From positions 1,525,860-1,589,859 of the forward strand of contig NMRA01000016.1 of NCBI GenBank assembly GCA_002633005.1: a stretch of 64,000 nucleotides of DNA, read 5' to 3'. The translations under genes and the position numbers were made by a program. Below, in pieces: positions 46,420 to 58,400 of the stretch. Under the pieces are notes generated by a model. It did no database searches. It was given only the letters and a program-made list of their open reading frames with translations, and was not told the DNA's origin. Within the stretch, counting starts at the first letter, position 1. Every line of letters begins with the position of its first letter. This stretch comes from Phoronis australis (taxonomy: Eukaryota; Phoronida; Phoronidae).

Positions 46420-49400
46420 GTAAGTGGGTTTTAGTTTTGGTTTGGGTTTGCTTGTTCCATCTGGTTATGTTTTATATGCAGAAAGCATGGCTTTTGTACT
46501 GGTGCTCCATCTAGTGTTAAATCTCTGACTCAGTCTATTTTACCAGTCATACTGCAGCTCTCAGGGCACTAACTGTGACTGGTCTTGTGAAGCCAACTTA
46601 TTGAGCTGGGCCTTCAGCAGTAACCAAACTGAAAGTGGTTCCCAATACCAGAAATCGGTCTAAATTGTGTCTGAATAAGGAATAAATTGAGACAAGTTTT
46701 TTTATGCACAGGAAGTTGTCTAAATCAACAAAATTATAAATTTTAATTTTTTGACTGCTGGTTAGTATAAGGTAGGTTTAAATTTTCATTATTTTTGTCA
46801 AAATTAGACATTTTATTTTAAAGTGACCCGAAATTAGCATACTAGCAAACATATCGGATTTCCCACATTTTTATAATCAATTAGTTTAGTATCGGTTTTA
46901 TGGTGCTTTATCTGAATGCTAGTCACGACACGGGTGGAAAATTTTTATTCTGACATTAATCGTGGTGTTACAAATCCCCAAACCAGGAACCTGTCACATT
47001 ATCAATAACATGATGCTGCCCATTGTGTTGAGTGCTGGCCAACAAGTGTTATAGTCTGGATGTCATGGAAGCAGGAAGTGTGCCTTCTGATAAGAGTGGC
47101 CGTGCTGTTGCCCCAGAATGTGTGTGAGGTATATTTAGGGTGACATTGTAATGAAGTACTTTGAACACTGGCGTAGCTGCTAGTGCATGCAAGTTAAAAG
47201 CAATATACATATTAAGTTAAAAATTCCTCTATTTGGAGACTATTTGCTGTTGAATTGGTTCCACTCGGTGGTTGTTGGAGACTATTTGCTGTTGAGTTGG
47301 TTCCACTCGTAGGTTGCGTACCATGTAATTTATTGACGACACATTGTCCAATAGCTTCTACTCACAAATTCATTTGCATCCAATATGCTATCTAAAACCT
47401 TATCATTGTCAAACAAAAAGTACAATCATGAACCATGTTGAGTTATCAGATAACCAACAAGAATTATTTGTGAAAAGCTCTTGGTCATGCCCTTCCTCAA
47501 TAGTACTGCATGAGAAGTACTCCTTTACATGCAGTTTTTATTTATTGGGATGACATTTGTTCTGGTGGCCTTTCCATATTAAAGAATTCTGAGGCATTGG
47601 ACGGGTTTTGAATGTGAGGACTTGATTCGGATGGTTTCTATTATGGTACTTGTAAATGTTTTAGTTGGTAATTGCTCTGAGATATGTCTGGTGTGCCTCT
47701 GTTATGGCAGTGAGAAAGTCTGGGTTAGGATTTATGTGATAAGGATTGGGCGTGAGGAAGTGTTGGGCTGTGATGTCCCTGTGACTAGTGTATCTTGGAG
47801 AGTGGCATTCTCAGTTACTCTCAGAATGTATCATGCCTTGCGTAAATCTTCAGCTGAAGCCAAGGTTGGAAATGTGTGCCAGTCCGTTTGGTAAGCAAGT
47901 ACAGTGCAAGCCAAAAGTATGCAGACTAAGTACTCAGAGAGTTCCTGACATGATGTCTGGGCGGGAACCGAATTCATCAGTGAGAGTAGTCTCCCTTGAT
48001 GACCGAGAAAGAAAGGGAATTAACAGAAAAGTCAATAAGATGGCTAAGTGTTCTGCACTGTTATTAGAATTTACTGTCCTAATAGTTATTACCAGTCATT
48101 TTTGCTGTTAGCCATCATGACAGGGAATGGTATTTTGTCTGATTACTTTTGTATGGTACTGTACCTGTTGTATATTGTCTGGCTGTTTCTTAGCTTAGTT
48201 AGTTACACCTATTTTTATCGCTTTGTGATTTTTTGCCTTGGCAGTGACAACTACGTATCAAATGTTCTGCTGTCTACAAGTTGAGCACTAACTTCTGGGT
48301 ATTGGGCCTTTTGTAATACAAACTCTGAAATTTAGTTACTGATTCTTAGTGTTTTTGCTGAATGCAATCCTAAGTAGCAAATACTCTCATCAAGTGGAAT
48401 TGGCAAACATCAAAATCAGCCACCACAATAAGTGTTCCACTAAATGTCACAAGTTTTGCATCTGTGCACTTTTGAAAGTTACTGCATAGATAAGTTCTGC
48501 ATCGCCATGTTTCAAAACTTGTTTTGGTTTGTGTTTGAGGCAGAACGCTTTGATGTCTTGGTTCAGCAAGTTAGGTTCAAAATGCCACCCACCATGGATG
48601 TAATGGCGTTGATTGATTGCTTCATTGAGATAAACCACTGAAACTAGATGGATTTATTCTGCTACTGTGAAGTTTATGTGATTGTGGCTTGATGTAGCAC
48701 TGTGGGGGATTGTAAGTTTAGAACCCTTTGCCTCTAGTTAACCCTTTGTTCACTAGCCACTAAGACATTGTATACCCCTGGGTGAATATTCAGCAGTCAG
48801 TCTTGACCTGCTTAATTTATAACGCTTCCATTTTTTGCAGTCAAGGTTTATCAACTTTTGAAGACAATGACAATTTAGGGAATTAGTATTTTTCTTGGAA
48901 ATAGGAAAAATAAGTAAATAAATAAAGAGCCTCTTGACAGCAAGACAAGTGTACTAGTAGTTGGTAGAGCTTACAATATTATCGTAATCGTTCGGGTTAA
49001 CGCCCATGTTCAGTTAACCGCCCATCCCCGACTTTAAGTGGATTTTCGATTTAACCGCCCACTGCTCGGTTAACCGCCCTCCCCCGATTTTTTGGATTCG
49101 CCAATTTAACCGCCCAGGGCGTTAACCCGAACGATTACGGTATGTTCCCACCTTATTTAGTCGGTAACGGTGATTGCCTTGTGAAAACACTTAAATACAA
49201 ATTTCTGGTTTAGCTCACCCTTTGAGTTTCTCGACCTAGCGCTCAAAGCATCCATTATTATGAAGAATTTTGAACAAGAAATGAAATTGTTTGGTACTAG
49301 GATCTCAATGGTATTTGAATGAAATTCTTGTTTGAAAGATGCTCTGACATGTTTCCCACGAAAAATGTGAACTCATCTCTTTGTGATGGTGGAACGTGTC

Positions 49401-52400
49401 GCGTGTCTCTTATTCCATCTCACCGTATCCGTTGTCTGACCATCACGGGTATCGATTCCAGCTACACCGCAGCTAGACACCAGCTGTGGCGCCAGTGAAG
49501 GTAGCCTAAGTGACGGTGGTGAGTTCCTCAGCATCGACTCTCTGACCAGCCCGACCACGCTCATCAATATGGGCTGTGTAGACAAGGCAGACATTAACAG
49601 CAGGATACCAGTTATACCGCACGTGCCGGTAGGTGATCATGCCATGTTCAATACAGTTCATATACCGTACTCGCAGGGTTAACACCCGTGTTTGACTTAG
49701 CGCCCACCCACAAAATTTCTGAGTTTTCGCTTTTAATTAAATGCCCTTGGCCAGCTTAAGGCTCACACCCAGTTGGTACGAGTGAGACTTGCGTAAAAGC
49801 ACCCTGGGTCTTTGTGAATGCCCATTTTACGCAAATTTTAACTCCCGTAGCATCCGAATCTGCGTACCTTGGGTATTATACAGCCAAAGTGCCCATGGCT
49901 CCTTGCCTTATTCAGACAGAAAACACCCGTACACTAAAATTATAGGATTAATTCGGCTCTCGCATGAGAGTCTGATGTAGATGTAGCCCCGTGGAAGTTC
50001 GCGTAAATTTACCATTCACTACACAGGTAAATACCCTCTCCGGTCTTCTAAAAAATTTCATTTTCAAATGCCCTTACTTTGTTTAACCCTCCCCCCACCC
50101 TGACATCTCAGTTCCCCAATTCAAGCAGCCTGGGTGTTAACGTGGACTTTTGAGCCTGTATATCTGTTGTCATGGTAAAATCTTAACACAAAAATGAAAA
50201 CTTAACTTTGCTTTCGCAATGTCAAATGTGTTTGAAATTTATGTTTTTCTGTTGTAAATTTAATGAGTAAAATATTTATTAGTATTTTCACTCCTCATTT
50301 CTGTTAATTTGGATTTTCAATTGTTTGACACACTGCTATTCTTGATTTCCTAATGTGGACGTTTCATTCACATTTTTCTTGTTCATTTCAGAAATCCATG
50401 GAGAAATCTGGGTACCTTTTTAAACATGCAGGGTGTGTACTAATTGTTTTATTCTGTTCTTATCTTCCTATGAGGAGAACATTATAATGCATAATAAAGT
50501 TTAACCCCAACAGAAGAGTGAATTACCGGGTAATAACCATACAGCTATAATTTTGCGTGGGAGATAAGGATTTGACAAGAAACGTGTTGGGCATTCTGCA
50601 GTGTTCTAGAATAGAAAATGTCCCTGTGCTCACCAGCAACACGCAGAATGGAAGTTGGAATATTTTCATTTTGTTTTGCAAGTTTTGTAGAGTTCATTGC
50701 TCAAAATCGGGGATAAATAGATTATGATATGTCCTGGACATTTACATCCAACTTGTAGTTAAAGCCTGGTGATATTTGGAGGAATTATCACTCTGAGAAT
50801 TGGAAGTCATCCAATAACATTTTCCTCCAAATTCCTCTAGGGGTCTAGATATGGGAAATAGCAACCTCCTCAAAGTAATAACCTGTATTTATGAGAAATG
50901 TAACTGTGAAACAACACTTCGGAATCGTGTACCAGAATGACCCCTTGAAGCATTTGTCTGGTGGGGAATACCCAGCAGGCTATAGGGCCTCGTACAGTCG
51001 TCCAGATGTATTGTTGGTCGTATAATTCTGGGGAGTGTGCAGTAACATTGATGTTGATCTTTGCTCTCGAACAAAGTGCTCTGCCTTGTTTCAACTTTGA
51101 TGGTGCCCACTGAAGTTATCATGGAAAGATATTTACGTTTTGAAGTGCCGGTCTGTCTATGTAGGGGTTAAAAAAAGAAGAAGAATGTCAACTGTTTGTT
51201 AACTGGATTGAGAACCAGTTTCCTCCACTGATAAATGGAGTCAAACTGGTTCACAAAATGTGGGACCCCAGTAAGTGACTATTACCAACGTTGGTGTGCT
51301 AAAAGTGTTTCTTCGTTACCATGAATGGTACTGGTGTGTTGTTGCAGCAAACAAGACCACAAACGACTGTTGAAGAAGAAGTGGGTCACCTTCAGCAATG
51401 GCTGCCTACGCTATTACAAAAATAATAAGGTAGTCCGTTTGTATTACAACAGAATATGTTTGATGTGCAAGTCATATATCAAAAATCTGAAAAACACTGA
51501 ATTTTTCCCCAAGAGTAAATTTTTGAAATCTGTTTATTAAATGCACTTCAATTACTTCGCCTAGATGGATTATACTCTTCGTCCTTCACCAAAGTATTAT
51601 ACTGTGCACAGGGATTTCAGAGTTCACAGAATCTGGCTTTAATTTTTTTTCGTATTCCACTTATTCTTTCCATAAGTTCATCTGAAACAGTTGCTGGGTT
51701 TGCGACGGATGGGTTTATATTCAGTTTTTTTTTGATTCTTTGTCAGAATGATGTTTCCATTGTGAAAGCTACAGACTTTTGCAAAAATCGCTGCAGTTTT
51801 GTTGTGAAATATTTGTGTCTTATAGCCAGATTTTTTGAATGTTTGAATTGTTTTAACTTATTTGACTTGCCAGCATTGTATTCTGCTGATCTTACAATTA
51901 TTTGATTTCTTTCTATTGCCGCCAGCATCGCATCTCTGATCGCATCATTCCAGTATCTACGATGAAGAATGTTGAGAATGACATTAGGGTAAGTGGATTT
52001 ACGGTAAAAACTCACTAATTCAGGAAACAGCATCGCGGATAAGAGAGTTTTTTCATTTTATCTTAATTATACTATTAAATAATGTAATTCGGCTGTAGTG
52101 CCTTTCAAATGCAGATTTCGTTAAAAGCGATTCGACATTGATTGTCAGATATTAACTTCTTTCTTGTCTAAAAATACTCCTTGTGTGTGCGGATCGCATC
52201 TGTGCAGTAGGTCCGTGAGAAACAATCAATGCTGAATGGTTTTATTTTTAAATATAAGAAGCACCACATGCGTCAATGCTGTATCATTTCAAAGTTCATA
52301 GCTTCCGTGAGTCAATGTTTTTAAGAAATTATGGGTATTCGCAACAATTTTGGAAATCTTTTTTAAAAATTTAAAAAGTACGTTCTGGCAAGTATCCTTG

Positions 52401-55400
52401 TCTGAAATTGTTGAGATCGAGATCTTACGGTATGCGTGCGTGTCTAAAGTAAAGACCATTCCTTTCTGTTCTGTGTCTTGTCAAGGTTCATTAGTTTGGA
52501 GCTATTGTTTATAAACAAGGGAACATTAACTAGAATATCTCATTGTCAAATCAGGGTATTCTTACCAAAATCATGTTTTAAATTAAAAATACGCACTCTG
52601 GTTATAGTGCTGCTTTTTGATAACTAAAAATATTTTGATTACTGATTTCTGAAATAACAAAGCGATAGTTACTTACTTTGAGGTGGTGATGTATCAACAT
52701 CATAGCTACATGTTAAACGGTATTCATTCTGCTGATAAATTACAAAATTTCATTTTTATGGTGCAGTACTGTCTCAAAGAACATCTTGATTACTTTAAGC
52801 TGTTACAGAACTTTGAACTAAATTTTCACGGAAACAATATTCAACACATTTCAAGTTTGTTTTCTCACTTGGCATGATATAGAAACTTGTTTAACATACT
52901 ATCAGCAATGTGTGAAAGTCTGTTCGTTTCAGTGTTGCCTTCATGCAGGGGGATGACTCTTGTCATAATTAAGTGATCACATTCATTTTTTACCGCAGAC
53001 AAAAGACTTCAGATTCAAGTTAACTACCGTTGACAGAGTTTACATATTTTCATCAGATGACAGGGGTAAGTTTGTTTAGCCATGTGAATGTTGTTTATTT
53101 TGTGTTTTGAAGAGTATTCATAGTTGTGGTGAATTGGTGATCTAAGCAGGTTGAACATTGTCTTGCATACAAAAAGGTGCTGTATAAAGTGTGCTGTGGC
53201 AGACGCTGATCCAAAAGGGAGTCCAGGAGGTCCAACCCCGGGCTTAGTCACTTTTACATTCCATATTGCAGAAATGTCAAGTGCTTACTATATTTGTCCC
53301 TTGTTGCTCCCTCTAGACAAAATTAAAAAGCCAGTTATTTGTGCCATTTTTCATGTAGACTTTTATGCACCCACATACCGTGCATGTTGGTGTGTATTCT
53401 ACTTCTCTCAGTTTGAGTATCCAAGCTCTTTGTAAAATTTGCCAGGTGTGTTTTTAACAACATGACGGATAAGGAAGACTTTTGGACAGATTAGCTACTG
53501 CTGTGCCTCCTAGTGACAATTTCTTGTTTGTGTTTGCTGTCTGCAAAGTCTCTCAATACATTTTTTATGAAACTTGCCAAATTTGTTTATATCAACGAGG
53601 GGTTGTTACATGCCTCTCTTGTGTTGTGCACGATTTCAGTATTTTGGTTCTGTTTTTGGAGTCTACCTCTGTATTTGCCAAGTTGAAGGATCGTCATGAA
53701 GTTTTAGGGATACGTTTCTGTTGATTATAGAAAAGTCTGAAACAAATGAACATACCATACATTTCCATCCTTTGTGGTGCACATAGTGCGTTCAAGTTTT
53801 TATTCAATGTTGTTGCTCCTGGTAACACTAGAGGTATTTTTCCACTTTTTGGTTTTGGTTCTTAATACATTTTTTGAAAGAACCCCGTGTGGCAGTTTGA
53901 CATGTGGAACTGTTGTAGTTCAACAATGTGCCAAACAACAGCATCTGATTTTATTATTTAATTTGATCATTTGAAAGCAACATGGCCCAATGCTAATCAC
54001 TCATTGTGTGATTGCAATTGTCACAAGCAGGTTACAAGTTTTAGTCGTTTTTTGATATTAGAAACCAGCACAAACAAGACAGGGTGGCTCATTTACAATA
54101 ATTGTATCTTTACCCAGTATATGGCTCCAGCTAATCAATTCTCATTGGTCTTGCGCTCCACATAACTATTCCTGAAAAATAATCAAATCTCGCTTGAGCA
54201 AAAATACAGTCTTTGAGAATATACAAACAACTGCTCGTTAGTTCTATAATTTCTATGAATTATTTCTAGACTGTGATGTGCTCGTAAGTATTTGACCAAA
54301 TCTTTATTCCGCAATTGACCTATCGCCAGGATTTTGAGTGACGGCTTAACTGACCAATCAGAATGCAGCATTCTTGACACACCTTTGCTTCCAAGCCGCC
54401 ATTTTACCCGACAAACAACACGTTGCCCGGTAAAACTTATTGCTTGTTTGTCAACATTTCGCAAAAGTGGGGCGGAGCTTGCAACAGGTCAGTTGGGAAG
54501 TGGGAGGGTAAGACCAAATATCTGTCTCAAGACTTTAGTCACTTTCATGAAACAGACGTGTTCCACGGGATAGTAATGCACAGCTGTTGTTTCCTTCTCA
54601 GACTCCATTCTGCAGTGGACTAGTACTCTAATGCAGGCAATACTCAGTTACAAACCTCCCGCAGAGGGATTCAAGTATGGCGGAGATATGTGCAACCCAG
54701 ATAAAGAGGTAAGATTGAATTTTTTTTACAAAGGTGAGTCGAAAATATTATCATCAATGATTTTGTATATAAGAAAGCACTCTAAAGCTACACCCCATTC
54801 CACTTACTGGGTAAGGGGAATCGAGAAATATGCAAATTAAAGCTGCATTTGGCTGCTGTTTAACTGGTAATGTTGAATATTCGAAATGTTTTGAGGTTTA
54901 AAAACATTAGCAATACATATGAAAATGCTGGCCATTTTCTTCGAGGCCCTAAAGTTGCACCCTTATCAGATCTTTAATTGCTGTGGAATGAGGCAATGAA
55001 TACATGACTGTGCCATTTGCATATCTGTAATTTTGCTGTTGGTCATCCCCATTAAGTTCTGAAACATTTTCTTGAATCTCAAACGGTTTCAAAGTTGTTG
55101 TTACTCTATTACACATGATAAGAAATATTGTTATATCAATTTGGTGAGAGTGAATGATTTGTTCCATTTTTGTTTAACAAGCAGTTAGGCTAAGTGCAGC
55201 TTTAAGTGTATCACACTAGACTTGATTGAGGAATTGAAGTGAATAGCAATTTCACTAACTTTCCGGTAAATCCCGGTGGTAGATGTTTGTAATTCCGCAT
55301 GAAGGAATTTTAACTGTCTTGTTCATGATTATTGTAATTTTTGTGTTCCTTTTTCAGGGATATATTGGCATTGGCAATGAAAAGGGTAAACGATATTTCG

Positions 55401-58400
55401 TTGTCAAGAACGCCAAAGTCTGCTATTACAACAGTTATGATGTAAGTACTGTCTTGTTTCTCATACCTTCTCATGGTAATTCGTGGCAAGTCTTCAGTCA
55501 GATTTGTTCACCAGTCAGTTTTGCTTTATGGAGAAACTTATGAATAATTGGCAACGTTTTGTCAGCCACAACTAACTTTATCAAGCATGTAGGACATCTG
55601 TTGGACATTGTCAGAAATGAATCAAGCGACGGGAAGTAAGTTTTTTTTATTTTATAAGAATCTTGTTTCCCACCTTTTGACTAATTCATGGCAATTTTCA
55701 AAAGCTAGCGAAAATTCTCGCGTTTTAACCATTTATTGAACAGGGTGTAAGATACCGTTTTGTGGTGTTAATCTTGTCACGAGAAGGCAGTGCCATATTA
55801 TGTCAAACCCCTCGTTTATTTCTAGGACTATAAAGTGGCAACTCCGATTCACGAAATTGAGATGAACCTGGCCTCGGTGAAAGAACAATTTGGAAAGAAC
55901 AAGATACAACTGTCCACACCTTACAGGCATTATATGTGCGTATAAGAGCCTAATATGTTTTAAGACGTAGCATGATTTAAGACTTGAAGATTAAATAGTG
56001 TGATAGCGAACAGGGACTTAAACTTGACCTAATATCACATTTTGATACACAAGTTAAAATAGCTGGTCAAGGCAACAGGAATTTCCTTCATTTGCAGGCA
56101 TTTTGTAGTTCTCATCGGCCCACAGTACAATAAAATTTTCACTTGTCGGCTTTATGAGAAATGCACTGCGTTAAATCTGCAAGATGCAAGTGAACTGATA
56201 GTGACGTTGAATATTGTCGGCCATCTTGTGAAGCAGTTTATTTTCACGTGTCACATGGATATCAAAAAATGGCTATAATTTCCTTTACCAGTACACACAT
56301 GGTCGAACACTTAAATATCACTTGTGAAAGTACGGTAAAATCTCAATTTCGCACAAAAATACTTGCCGAAATGGCACTTTAATTTGTCACTTTTCAAAGT
56401 CTTTTAATGATTGTTGTGACTGCCCTAGTTTTTTCAAATGTTGCATTTTGTTAGCTGTGGTACAGAACCTGGACATGCCAATGCGTCATTGGCGAGCTTT
56501 TATGACGGTGTCAAATTTCATTTTCTCTTTCGTAAGACTCATGAGTGTCTTATCTCAAACACTTAAACTACACATGTTACCCTCATCTCCTCAGTTGGAG
56601 TTGTGGTAGAAAATTCTGAGCCAAACCTCGTGTTTGTGGGTGGAAGATATAGATTGTAGTACTGTGGTATTGCTGGGCTTTCTAAGTATGAGTGAGATCA
56701 ATTGTGAAAGTCTTTCACTCTGATGTACTGTTTTCAGGTTGAGTTTTGACTCAGCTCAAGAGGTTGGCCAGTGGATGAGTGCTTTCCGAGAAGCTATCAC
56801 AGAGGGTTTGTCGGATGATACGGTGAGTTGGTTTGGCAAATTTTGTATGATTGGATTTACAGCATCGCAAGAGTGAAAACTGACCATGATCCAGCTTGTA
56901 TTGTTTGTACGCGATCGTAGCTTTTAATAAAGAACACATTTTTTATTTTATATATTAAACCCAAGTTGGTACGAGTCATCTCTCGTATATATAGGTTATG
57001 CCATTACATAAGAATGCTATTGCCATGTCCTATCTCGAATTCATTTCATGTGTGAATGTCCCAATTAGTCTGACTGAAATCGCAGCAATAACCTGTTGCC
57101 ATGTGCTTTGGCTTGTTGTTATGTGATGTCATATATAATTCTAAGTGTACCCACGCCGATTAAGCGACAACCTTTTCTATAATTAAAGTACGGTGTTTAA
57201 TAACTACACAAAGTTTTATTTCATAAAAAATGAGAACAATTTTCAGTTTAGGAAATACAAATTAAAGTTAACACAAGAACAAGTCAAGTCTGAAAGTTTG
57301 TTGGATACTTAGAAACAATATATCTGGGAATACAAAATTTGAACATTAACTAAATAGTTGTCTAGGTGTGTGTCATTTTTAAGTTAGCTTTGTTGCATTT
57401 CTATTTTTCATTTCCTAGCTGAGGTCTGGAATGAAAATAGTGATAGACATATCTCTTCCTTTAATCACAGCACCTGAAAATAACGATGAAAACTGTGTTT
57501 GGAAGAATGCTGCAAGAAGACAATTCTGTCACTAAAAATGTGTACTCGATATTGGGTCGCAATGTCCTGTACATAATTATCTTATTCTCAGTGTAAATAA
57601 ACCGAATGCATTCATAACAAAACGTTTTCGCTTCATTTGAATTAGATTTGTGACCAGTTTTTTGGGGGACGTTATCTAGACATTTGACCTATTTCTGATG
57701 ACCTAGATTAAAAATAGCGAAGCTTTAAAATAGCTGCCTAATCACCATGGGTCGAAATTTTCATCAGCAAATTTTTGCTGAAAGTTCTACATAGTTTTTA
57801 GAGCAGTAAGACTGCTCTTTGAGGAAAGACGCCTTGAAGCAATGGTTCAGGAAACCTAAAGGAACGAGCGCAATCAAATTTGACGTTGTACATGTGAATT
57901 TTCTCTACCAGGCAACTGTACACCAACCATAGAAGACGGATTGGCTCAGCTTTCTCATATTTAATAGCGTATTCCGCGGCTTTCCAGGCATATGTGGGAT
58001 AAATATATTTATAAAAATTTTCTATATGTAGCTATGCATACACGCACGCATGCAAACGTGACATTTTCAAAACTGTGTCAAGTGAGAAGCTAATGACAGG
58101 AAGTCACACTGTAGTCACTCAGTTTTGGAATGCGTTCTGCAAAACTTAGAAAGTTATAAAGTTTTCCCAATTCACATCAGTCATGAAATTTAAGTCCAGT
58201 TTTAAAAGTTTCATTTCCTTTACCCTTCCGTGTTGTCACACTACAGTAGCATGACAAGTGGCTGGTGTCTGAAAATCATTATTTAAGTAACATTTGAACT
58301 GAAATTGCATTGCATTTTTCTCTTCTATTTCACAGCACTTTGGTGATCTGTGCGTGTTTGTGTTTGTTGTGAGTGTTTGCTCTTGTTGTTTTGGCCGTTA

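Larger units (their letters stand above)
46420..49461 (+). other. ARAP intron 1
   Basis: Three kb without a conserved exon that I can identify. It holds a 42 bp direct repeat at 47233-47316 (ggagactatttgctgttga) and the MITE at 48982-49140. Open frames at 47622-48284 overlap in several frames and look like chance. Confidence 0.5.
50392..54708 (+). other. ARAP: ARAP PH domain 1 exons
   Basis: Five exons: 50392-50432 (KSMEKSGYLFKHA), 51348-51429 (GKQDHKRLLKKKWVTFSNG and LRYYKNNK), 51926-51988 (HRISDRIIPVSTMKNVENDIR), 52999-53065 (TKDFRFKLTTVDRVYIFSSDDR) and 54602-54708 (DSILQWTSTLMQAI). Together they give the seven-strand plus C-terminal-helix pattern with the helix tryptophan. The basic K/R cluster in the first loop is where phosphoinositide-binding PH domains contact PIP3. 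The small 63-base exon at 51926 was found by phase and by filling the missing strands; an antisense open frame covers it. Confidence 0.85.

Noticed and set aside
47622-48284. Overlapping plus-strand ORFs in ARAP intron 1
   Set aside because: Hydrophobic or mixed chance frames overlapping one another, with no family resemblance. A donor-like GTAAGC near 47894 was not matched by a convincing exon.
51743-52033. Minus-strand 96-codon ORF
   Set aside because: It is antisense to the small ARAP PH exon 51926-51988, which is supported by phase and homology.
53475-53900. Third copy of the repeat seen at 21756-22640 and 34930-35300
   Set aside because: Only vague resemblance (GCCAAGTTGAAGGATCGTCA). 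Not enough shared blocks to support it by eye.
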